DNA from: Aurantimonas sp036549475
GTDB lineage: Bacteria > Pseudomonadota > Alphaproteobacteria > Rhizobiales > Rhizobiaceae
NCBI RefSeq assembly: GCF_036549475.1
Contig: NZ_JAZHLI010000011.1
Location: 1 to 64,000, forward strand
Length of the DNA stretch: 64,000 nucleotides
Direction of reading: 5' to 3'
Part shown: piece by piece, positions 1 to 5,461 of the stretch
Position numbering within the stretch: position 1 is the stretch's first letter
Layout: each line of letters begins with the position of its first letter
Made by a program: the position numbers and the translations under genes
The notes under the pieces: generated by a model
Databases searched by the model: none
Told to the model about the DNA's origin: nothing
The model's input: the letters and a program-made list of their open reading frames with translations, nothing else

Positions 1-127
1 GCAAGGACAGCAGCAGGATCTCGTCCAGCGGATAGATCACCTTGGTGAGTTGCCGCGGGTCCGGCAAATCCGCAAAATGATCCAGAAAAACAATACTCTC
101 CAGTACCGCCTCGCCGGACACAGCCAT
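1..127 (-). CDS. ISAs1 family transposase, N-terminal fragment
   Basis: Only the first 42 codons are in the window; the gene continues past base 1. The ATG is at 127. The peptide contains DHFADLPDPRQ followed by YPLDEILLLSL, which matches the conserved DDE_Tnp_1-associated N-terminal domain of ISAs1 transposases (an H-F-x-x-L/I-P-D-P-R motif and then a hydrophobic helix). The DDE catalytic residues are not visible here, so whether the full enzyme is intact cannot be judged. Confidence 0.8.
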   Translation of the reverse strand, partial: MAVSGEAVLESIVFLDHFADLPDPRQLTKVIYPLDEILLLSL

Positions 128-215
128 TCCCGCAATCTCCCAATCGAATCAATTGGGAACCCACAGATTCAGTACTTGCACCAAATGTCACGCGCCAACT
201 CACCCGATTGCCCTG
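1..215 (-). mobile_element. Left end of an ISAs1-type insertion sequence (partial)
   Basis: The segment runs from the window edge to a probable outer end at 215. Read on the minus strand, that end begins CAGGG and continues CAATCGGGTGAG, a start of the kind I associate with ISAs1-family inverted repeats. About 85 bases of non-coding leader separate it from the transposase start at 127. The other end and the target duplication lie outside the window, so the boundary is inferred from this single end. Bases 216-225 would be one copy of the target duplication. Confidence 0.6.
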
Positions 216-234
216 GCGTTCGGCCAGAGCATGC

Positions 235-265
235 TTGACCTTCCAGTAGCTGGAATCCCCACCTT
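235..265 (+). promoter_or_regulatory. MerR/CueR-type metal-responsive promoter
   Basis: A -35 hexamer TTGACC (235-240) runs directly into the perfect dyad TTCCAG-TAG-CTGGAA (241-255), with the -10 region expected near 260-265. A long spacer filled by a dyad is the hallmark of promoters twisted by MerR-family activators, and this dyad closely resembles CueR copper operators. It lies 45 bases before the metallochaperone at 300. No merR/cueR gene is in the window, so the regulator must be encoded elsewhere. The -10 match is poor. Confidence 0.65.
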
Positions 266-299
266 TCCGCCAGTGAAGCGAAAGCGAAGGAATCGCGTG

Positions 300-581
300 A
301 TGGAAACCACGATCGAGACCCATGGGCAGACAGTCCTGAATATTCCGGGAATGCACTGCGGCGGCTGCGCCCGGACGATCGAGAAGGCCTTGGGGCAGGT
401 GGCCGGTGTAGCCGCCGCCAGGGCGGATGCGGGGCCAGGGATTGCAGAAGTGGTGGGGTCAGCTTGCTCGGCCGATCTTGTCGCGGCTGTCGCGGCGGCT
501 GGCTACGAGGCCAGCGTCGCAGTGAGCGCGCCGGAAGTGGTCGACCGGCAGGCGGTAACATCGAAATGCTGCTGCAGCTGA
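300..581 (+). CDS. Heavy-metal-associated (HMA) domain metallochaperone, CopZ-like
   Basis: This 93-residue cytoplasmic protein has the HMA signature GMHCGGC, with metal ligands Cys20 and Cys23 followed by the usual helix. Such proteins carry Cu(I), or sometimes Hg(II), to an efflux ATPase or a regulator. It is longer than a bare 65-70 residue chaperone, and its C-terminus ends in CCCS, a possible extra metal site. The ATG at 300 places the HMA fold correctly and sits behind the MerR-type promoter. An in-frame start further upstream (153) would read through the insertion-sequence end and the promoter, so it is rejected. The metal is inferred as copper from the operator type; mercury remains possible. 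Confidence 0.82.
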   Translation: METTIETHGQTVLNIPGMHCGGCARTIEKALGQVAGVAAARADAGPGIAEVVGSACSADLVAAVAAAGYEASVAVSAPEVVDRQAVTSKCCCS

Positions 582-632
582 TACCGCCAATACGGAACTC
601 ACCGCGCCGAAAGCTGAAAAGGAAGCCTCCCG

Positions 633-1406
633 ATGGTAACGACGCCGATCAACGCCACGACGAAGCATGCCGTCCTCTACCGGATGGTCATGGAAAAGCA
701 CGTCTGCCCCTACGGGCTGAAGTCGAAGGACCTGCTCGAGCGCGAAGGCTTCGCGGTCGACGACAATTGGTTGACGTCCCGCAAGGAGACCGACGCCTTC
801 AAGGAGGAGCATGGCGTCGAGACGACGCCGCAGACCTTCATCGCCGGCGAGCGCGTCGGCGGCTACACGGAGCTGCGCGAACATTTCGGCAAGGCCGTCA
901 AATCGGACGACGAGACCACCTACCAGCCGGTGATCGCCATCTTTTCGGTCGCCTTCCTCATGGCGCTGGCCGTCTCCTTCGCTGCCTATGAGACGATCTT
1001 CACCCTCCGGGCGATCGAATGGTTCTTTGCCATCTCCATGTGCCTGCTCGGCATCCAGAAGCTGCAGGACATCGAGAGCTTCTCGACCATGTTCCTGAAC
1101 TACGACCTGCTCGCCAAGAGATGGGTGCGCTACGGCAAGATCTATCCGTTCGGCGAGACACTGGCCGGGCTCCTGATGATCGCAGGCGCCCTCACCTGGC
1201 TGTCGGCGCCGATCGCGCTGATCATCGGGACGATCGGCGCAGTGTCGGTCTTCAATGCCGTCTACGTTCAGAAGCGCGAGCTCAAATGCGCCTGCGTCGG
1301 TGGCGGCTCGAATGTGCCGCTCGGCTTCGTCTCGCTGACCGAGAACCTCGTCATGATCGGCATGGGTCTCTGGATGCCCCTGCGCATGATGGTGTGGGGC
1401 GGCTGA
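633..1406 (+). CDS. Glutaredoxin-MauE fusion membrane protein
   Basis: This 257-residue protein joins a thioredoxin-fold glutaredoxin domain (about 12-90) to a MauE/DoxX-like integral membrane domain (about 98-255) with four to five hydrophobic helices. The redox motif is C25-P-Y-G28, so the second Cys of classical CPYC is absent; the cis-Pro loop TTP is at 64-66. The membrane part ends in a C219-A-C221 pair followed by VPLG and TENL, typical of MauE-like proteins. MauE relatives pass electrons or disulfides across the inner membrane. An AAGGAAG ribosome site precedes the ATG. It follows the metallochaperone by 51 bases and probably shares its metal-induced transcript. The substrate is unknown. 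Confidence 0.78.
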   Translation: MVTTPINATTKHAVLYRMVMEKHVCPYGLKSKDLLEREGFAVDDNWLTSRKETDAFKEEHGVETTPQTFIAGERVGGYTELREHFGKAVKSDDETTYQPVIAIFSVAFLMALAVSFAAYETIFTLRAIEWFFAISMCLLGIQKLQDIESFSTMFLNYDLLAKRWVRYGKIYPFGETLAGLLMIAGALTWLSAPIALIIGTIGAVSVFNAVYVQKRELKCACVGGGSNVPLGFVSLTENLVMIGMGLWMPLRMMVWGG

Positions 1407-1504
1407 GGATCGTCGTTTCGACGCTCTGGGGGAGCGGGAGCGCGGCGCCCGAATCGTGTCGGCCTGCGACTTCCGCCCCGACCCCCAGCCATTCGTTCGG
1501 CGCT

Positions 1505-1520
1505 GATACCGTGGGGTATC
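1505..1520. promoter_or_regulatory. CsoR-like palindromic operator
   Basis: GATACC-GTGG-GGTATC is a perfect inverted repeat with a G-rich core, 30 bases before the small membrane gene at 1551. Operators of copper-sensing CsoR/RcnR repressors have this layout: an AT-containing palindrome flanking a G tract. Assignment rests on pattern only; no csoR gene is seen in the window. Confidence 0.5.
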
Positions 1521-1550
1521 GGACAAGCCGACCTGCAAAAGGAGAGAGCA

Positions 1551-1676
1551 ATGATGATGGACCAACACTCCGGCTACATGGGCTGGATGCCCCTCGGCAT
1601 GGGACTATGGGGTATCCTCGTCCTGGTCATCCTTGTCCTGGTGATTGCGGCACTGGTGAAATACCTGCGCCGCTGA
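1551..1676 (+). CDS. 41-residue single-pass membrane peptide
   Basis: A strong ribosome site (AAAGGAGAGAG, 1538-1548) precedes ATG-ATG-ATG. The peptide has a Met/His-containing N-terminus (MMMDQHSGYMGWM), one hydrophobic helix at roughly residues 18-37 and a basic C-terminus (KYLRR), which suggests the tail stays in the cytoplasm. Five Met and one His before the helix could bind Cu(I). I do not recognise a named family; similar very short peptides occur near copper-efflux genes. The CsoR-like palindrome immediately upstream supports metal regulation. Its role may be to modulate a transporter, but that is inference. Confidence 0.6.
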   Translation: MMMDQHSGYMGWMPLGMGLWGILVLVILVLVIAALVKYLRR

Positions 1677-1687
1677 TCGTGGCGGGT

Positions 1688-2107
1688 TCAGAAGATACCG
1701 TTGGCCTTCTGGACCTCGCGGACATATGCGACGATGTCCGCAACCTGTCGCCGACTGACTCCCTCGACCGGCGGCATGTTTCCGAAACGCCAGTGATGGG
1801 CACGCACGCCTTGTGTCGCGGCGATCAGGAATGCCTGGTCACCGTGGTGGTTCGGCTCGTAGATCCGGTGGATCAGCGGCGGCCCCTGTTCGGCACCCCC
1901 GGCGTTGTCGCCGTGGCAGGCAGCGCAGTTCGCAGCGAACAGATCCTGTCCCCGTTCCGCCTGGAAGGAGAGCTTGGGCATGTCCACGGCGACGATGTGC
2001 TCGGTGGGAGCTGGTCCGGTGGACGTGGCGCGCCACAGAAGGAACGCGCCGATCGCGAGCACGCCGGCCGATACCGAGATGGTGGTCTTCGACAGCCTCA
2101 TCGGCAT
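1688..2107 (-). CDS. Membrane-anchored mono-haem cytochrome c
   Basis: This 139-residue protein has an N-terminal signal anchor (residues 9-27), then a class I cytochrome c domain. The haem site is C61-A-A-C64-H65 and the probable axial Met is M111 in GNMPP. It should face the periplasm and pass electrons to an oxidase or, given the context, to or from a multicopper oxidase. The tail of such an oxidase lies 4 bases upstream on the same strand, so the pair probably formed an operon. The ATG at 2107 is used; ATG 2101 would also fit. Confidence 0.8.
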   Translation of the reverse strand: MPMRLSKTTISVSAGVLAIGAFLLWRATSTGPAPTEHIVAVDMPKLSFQAERGQDLFAANCAACHGDNAGGAEQGPPLIHRIYEPNHHGDQAFLIAATQGVRAHHWRFGNMPPVEGVSRRQVADIVAYVREVQKANGIF

Positions 2108-2111
2108 CTCC

Positions 2112-2275
2112 TCAGGTCACTTCGAACCAGGTCATCATTCCGCCGCGGCGTGCTCCAGCATGTGGCAGTGAAGCAGCCATCTCACCGGATTGTCGGCCAT
2201 GAAGACGATCTCGCTCGTCTCGTCGGGCATCATCAGGTCGGCCTCCCGGAGAAAGTCGGAACCGCGGATGGCCCC
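2112..2275 (-). pseudogene. Remnant of a multicopper oxidase C-terminus (truncated, frameshifted)
   Basis: Translation of the minus strand gives MPDETSEIVFMADNP and then WLLHCHMLEHAAA, the C-terminal type 1/type 3 copper site of multicopper oxidases (HCH-x3-H plus a following Met). The expected GMMTWFEVT ending is present but in another frame: one G appears to be missing in the GCGGCGGAATG stretch near 2139-2143, so the reading frame stops right after the copper ligands. Nothing upstream of about 2275 resembles the rest of the protein, so at least three quarters of the gene is gone. A sequencing error could explain the frameshift but not the truncation. Confidence 0.72.
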
Positions 2276-2581
2276 GGCTGGTCAGACGAGAGAATCACGC
2301 AAGTCATGATGACACGATCGGGCTTCGCACGCATCGCGGACGAAAATCTTGGTCAAGACAGCGATTCGGAACGTCTTCTCTTGGCCGCGACGCAAGCCGC
2401 CGAACAGCCGAAGAGCTGCAAAAAATGGGTTTTCGACCACGATGATTGGACCGGTAGCCCGCGCGGAGCGACCGAGCCCCCTTCGGAACGCGGGAACTCA
2501 GGTGAAGCGCCGGCCCCCGGTAAAACACGAGCAAAAGCATTAATTGGGGAAAATTCGCAAACTATGTGTCGCGAGACAAAA
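2276..2581. other. Intergenic stretch between oxidase remnant and tRNA-Glu
   Basis: No gene is supported in either strand. Open frames here lack family signals and ribosome sites. Base composition is more AT-rich toward 2530-2580 than in the core genes. The stretch probably marks an old junction between accessory DNA and the conserved chromosome. Confidence 0.4.
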
Positions 2582-2656
2582 TGGTACGCCCAAGGGGAAT
2601 CGAACCCCTGTTTGCGCCGTGAGAGGGCGCCGTCCTAACCGCTAGACGATGGGCGC
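2582..2656 (-). tRNA. tRNA-Glu (anticodon CUC), 3' CCA encoded
   Basis: The minus strand folds into a complete cloverleaf. The acceptor arm GCGCCCA pairs with TGGGCGT, the anticodon stem GCGCC/GGCGC encloses the loop CTCTCAC with anticodon CUC, and the T-arm carries GGTTCGATTCC. The discriminator A and the CCA end are encoded at 2585-2582. The 3' end points left, toward the accessory segment. Confidence 0.95.
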
Positions 2657-2726
2657 TTACCGGTGGCCGAGGATATAACTGGCCGATTTGCCCGACGCAA
2701 GGGGGGCGCCGGGCAATTTCTGCGGA

Positions 2727-3065
2727 CTATTGCGGCAGCGCGTAACGGGCCGTGACGCTGCCGTCGGCGAGCGAAATCAGGTACAGCGACACTTGCGATC
2801 CGGTGCGCACGCGCAGCAGCGCCTGTTCGCCGTCGAGGGAGCTTTCCAGCACTTCGCTGCCCGCCGGCAGGGCGATCGTCGCCTCGATTCCGGCAAGCGG
2901 CGCGTCCGTGCCGGCGGCGCGGTAGACAACCGCGGCCAGCACCGCCATAAGCCCGATCGTCATGATCCCGATCGAGACCACCAGCAGACGCACCATCTTG
3001 CGCCGGAGCCGTTCGGTCGCCGGATCGAGCGGCTGTTCGATCTCGTCTTGGTCGTCGATGGTCAT
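2727..3065 (-). CDS. Small single-pass membrane protein (DUF6476-like)
   Basis: This 112-residue protein has an acidic N-terminus with a basic patch (ERLRRKM), one membrane helix at about 25-48, and an extracytoplasmic domain of some 60 residues rich in beta-prone segments that ends RYALPQ. It resembles the uncharacterised DUF6476 family of alphaproteobacteria, often found next to an RluA-type pseudouridine synthase as here (divergent, 117 bases away). The ATG at 3065 fits the short acidic start; longer frames upstream read through the rluD promoter. Function is unknown. Confidence 0.7.
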   Translation of the reverse strand: MTIDDQDEIEQPLDPATERLRRKMVRLLVVSIGIMTIGLMAVLAAVVYRAAGTDAPLAGIEATIALPAGSEVLESSLDGEQALLRVRTGSQVSLYLISLADGSVTARYALPQ

Positions 3066-3182
3066 GAAACGTCCGGCAGGTCTGGCGGCCGCATCGCCCC
3101 GAAGGATGCATGAGATGACGGTACACGGCGCCGTGGTTCGAAGGATCCAGAGGCCCGCCGCCCACGGGGGCGCCGCACTCTG

Positions 3183-4217
3183 ATGGTCACCTCCGCTCCT
3201 ACAGGGCCGGAAGCGGCCGGCACAAGCCGCTTTCTGGTCGAGGCCGACCGGGCCGGAACCCGCCTCGATGCCTTCGTGGCCGCCGCCAGCGACGGCGCGC
3301 TGTCGCGCAGCCGCGCCCAGGCGCTGATTCTGGAAGGCCAGGTCACGATCGACGGTGTCGCCGCCACCATCGGCAAGCGCAAGCTGGTGGCGGGCGAGAT
3401 CGTCGCCGTGGACATCCCGCCTCCCGCCGATCCCGACCCCCTGCCCGAGGCGATCCCCCTGACCATCGTCTTCGAGGACGAGCATCTCGTCGTCATCGAC
3501 AAGCCGGCCGGCCTCGTCGTCCATCCCGGCCCCGGCAACTGGACCGGCACGCTGGTCAACGCGCTGATCCACCATTGCGGCGACAGCCTCTCCGGCGTCG
3601 GCGGCGTCAAGCGGCCGGGCATCGTCCACCGCCTCGACAAGGATACCAGCGGCCTGCTCGTCGTGGCCAAGTCCGACGCCGCGCATCAGGGCCTGGCCGA
3701 CCAGTTCGCCGCCCATGGCCGCGACGGGCGCCTGTCGCGGGCCTATCTGGCGCTGGTCTGGGACACGCTCTTGCGCCCGCGCGGCACGATCGACGCGGCC
3801 CTCGGCCGCTCCACCACCGACCGCGTCAAGCGCGCCGTGGTGCCAGCCGACCGTGCCGATGCCCGCCACGCCGTGACCCGCTACGCCCTGATCAAGGCCT
3901 CGCCGCTGGAAGACGGCATCGCATCGCTGGTCGAATGCGTGCTGGAGACCGGCCGCACCCATCAGATCCGCGTCCATATGGCCCATATCGGCCATCCCCT
4001 CGTCGGCGACGATGTCTATGGCGCCGGCTTCCGCAGCAAGTCGCGGCGGCTGGAGGACGAGGCACGGCAGGTCGTCGAGCGCTTCGACCGACAGGCCCTC
4101 CACGCATTCCGGCTGGGCTTCGTCCACCCCGTCACCGGCAAGGATCTGGCGTTCCAGGCGGATTTGCCCGCCGACATGGTGGAACTGTGCGCCGCTTTCG
4201 GGATTTCACTGGGGTAA
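3183..4217 (+). CDS. rluD: RluA-family 23S rRNA pseudouridine synthase, RluD-like
   Basis: This 344-residue enzyme isomerises specific uridines of 23S rRNA to pseudouridine during large-subunit assembly. An N-terminal S4 RNA-binding domain (about 20-80) is followed by the catalytic domain; the active-site motif HRLDKDTSG starts at His149, with Asp152 as the catalytic residue. TGRTHQIRVH further on is the conserved late motif. Length fits RluD. The ATG at 3183 gives a slightly long acidic N-terminus before the S4 domain. rluD next to rpoH is a common alphaproteobacterial arrangement. RluD is preferred over RluC or RluA from length and context. Confidence 0.9.
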   Translation: MVTSAPTGPEAAGTSRFLVEADRAGTRLDAFVAAASDGALSRSRAQALILEGQVTIDGVAATIGKRKLVAGEIVAVDIPPPADPDPLPEAIPLTIVFEDEHLVVIDKPAGLVVHPGPGNWTGTLVNALIHHCGDSLSGVGGVKRPGIVHRLDKDTSGLLVVAKSDAAHQGLADQFAAHGRDGRLSRAYLALVWDTLLRPRGTIDAALGRSTTDRVKRAVVPADRADARHAVTRYALIKASPLEDGIASLVECVLETGRTHQIRVHMAHIGHPLVGDDVYGAGFRSKSRRLEDEARQVVERFDRQALHAFRLGFVHPVTGKDLAFQADLPADMVELCAAFGISLG

Positions 4218-4403
4218 CACCGGCAGCCGAGGCCATGGGCCAGCGATCGCGAACACATTGTTCAGCGGCCGCTGCCCATGATTTTGCCGTGCATTCGGCT
4301 CAGGGTATCCCCATATTCCGATGGTGCGGGCAGGCACAGGCGGCCCGCATACCGACCGGCTTCCACGAGAAGCGGTCGTCTGCAACGATGGAGGGCGCAA
4401 TCT

Positions 4404-5315
4404 ATGGCCCAAGCCAATTTACCGAGCATTTCCTCGGGCGAAGGCGGTCTTAGCCGCTATCTGGAAGAGATTCGGCGGTTCCCCATGCTGGAGCCGCAGG
4501 AAGAATACATGCTGGCCAAGCGCTACGCGGAGCATGACGACCGCGACGCCGCCCACCGGCTCGTCACCAGCCATCTGCGGCTCGTCGCCAAGATCGCCAT
4601 GGGCTATCGCGGCTATGGCCTGCCGATCGGCGAAGTCGTGTCAGAAGGCAATGTCGGCCTGATGCAGGCGGTCAAGCGTTTCGACCCCGAGCGCGGCTTC
4701 CGCCTGGCGACCTACGCCATGTGGTGGATCAAGGCCTCGATCCAGGAATATATCCTGCGCTCGTGGAGCCTCGTGAAGATGGGCACCACGGCCAACCAGA
4801 AGCGGCTGTTCTTCAACCTTCGCAAGATGAAGAGCCGCATCCAGGCGCTGGACGAGGGTGATCTGCGTCCCGATCAGGTCTCGCAGATCGCCACGCATCT
4901 GGGCGTGTCGGACGAGGAGGTCGTGTCCATGAACCGGCGCCTGTCCGGCGACGCCTCGCTGAACGCGCCCCTGCGCGCCACCGAGGGCGAATCGGGCGAG
5001 TGGCAGGACTGGCTCGTCGACGACAGCGAGACGCAGGAAGATCTGCTGGCCCGCAATGACGAGCTCGACCAGCGGCGCGGCATGCTGCAGCAGGCCATGG
5101 CCGTGCTCAACGACCGCGAGCGCCGGATCTTCGAGGCCCGGCGCCTCGCCGAGGATCCGCTGACGCTGGAAACCCTGTCCGGCGAGTTCGAGATCAGCCG
5201 CGAGCGCGTGCGCCAGATCGAGGTGCGGGCCTTCGAGAAGGTCCAGAAGGCGGTGCGCGAATCCGCCGACGCGACCAACCGCGCCCTGCGCACGGTCGAG
5301 CAGCCGGCCGCCTGA
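4404..5315 (+). CDS. rpoH: RNA polymerase sigma-32 factor (heat shock)
   Basis: This 303-residue sigma factor directs RNA polymerase to heat-shock promoters. Region 2 includes GYRGYGLP and the promoter-melting block FRLATYAMWWIKASIQEYI (about 99-117). The RpoH box QKRLFFNLR is at 132-140, which separates RpoH from other sigma-70 members. Region 4 ends with the helix-turn-helix ISRERVRQIEVRAFEKVQ. The start at 4404 has GGAGGG 9 bases upstream and gives the standard MAQANLPSIS N-terminus, so the longer frame from 4278 is rejected. Many alphaproteobacteria have two rpoH genes; only this one is visible. Confidence 0.97.
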   Translation: MAQANLPSISSGEGGLSRYLEEIRRFPMLEPQEEYMLAKRYAEHDDRDAAHRLVTSHLRLVAKIAMGYRGYGLPIGEVVSEGNVGLMQAVKRFDPERGFRLATYAMWWIKASIQEYILRSWSLVKMGTTANQKRLFFNLRKMKSRIQALDEGDLRPDQVSQIATHLGVSDEEVVSMNRRLSGDASLNAPLRATEGESGEWQDWLVDDSETQEDLLARNDELDQRRGMLQQAMAVLNDRERRIFEARRLAEDPLTLETLSGEFEISRERVRQIEVRAFEKVQKAVRESADATNRALRTVEQPAA

Positions 5316-5336
5316 TCGGTCCCATCCGAAATGACG

Positions 5337-5372
5337 AAGGGCCGGTCCGCAATCCGCGGGCCGGCCCTTTTT
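5337..5372 (+). terminator. Rho-independent terminator of rpoH
   Basis: A 9-bp stem AAGGGCCGG/CCGGCCCTT (5337-5345 with 5361-5369) is followed by a T run, 22 bases after the rpoH stop. Confidence 0.9.
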
Positions 5373-5461
5373 CGTTTCGAGGTAGTTCTCTTGTCAGGCG
5401 GTCGCCAGCGCTCCCCGTCCCCGCCGGACAGTCAGGCGCGCGGACCGGCCTGCATTGCCGA

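Noticed and set aside
2280..2581. Integrase or transposase remnant beside tRNA-Glu
   Set aside because: Translations of both strands gave no recognisable recombinase motif.
1019..2638. Open frame of 539 codons on the plus strand
   Set aside because: It overlaps the glutaredoxin fusion, the 41-residue gene and the cytochrome on the other strand, has low-complexity Arg/Pro/Ala composition and no ribosome site or family motif.
2582..2656. Second att-like copy of the tRNA-Glu 3' end inside 1-2581
   Set aside because: No repeat of the tRNA 3' end was found on reading the segment; any partner site lies outside.
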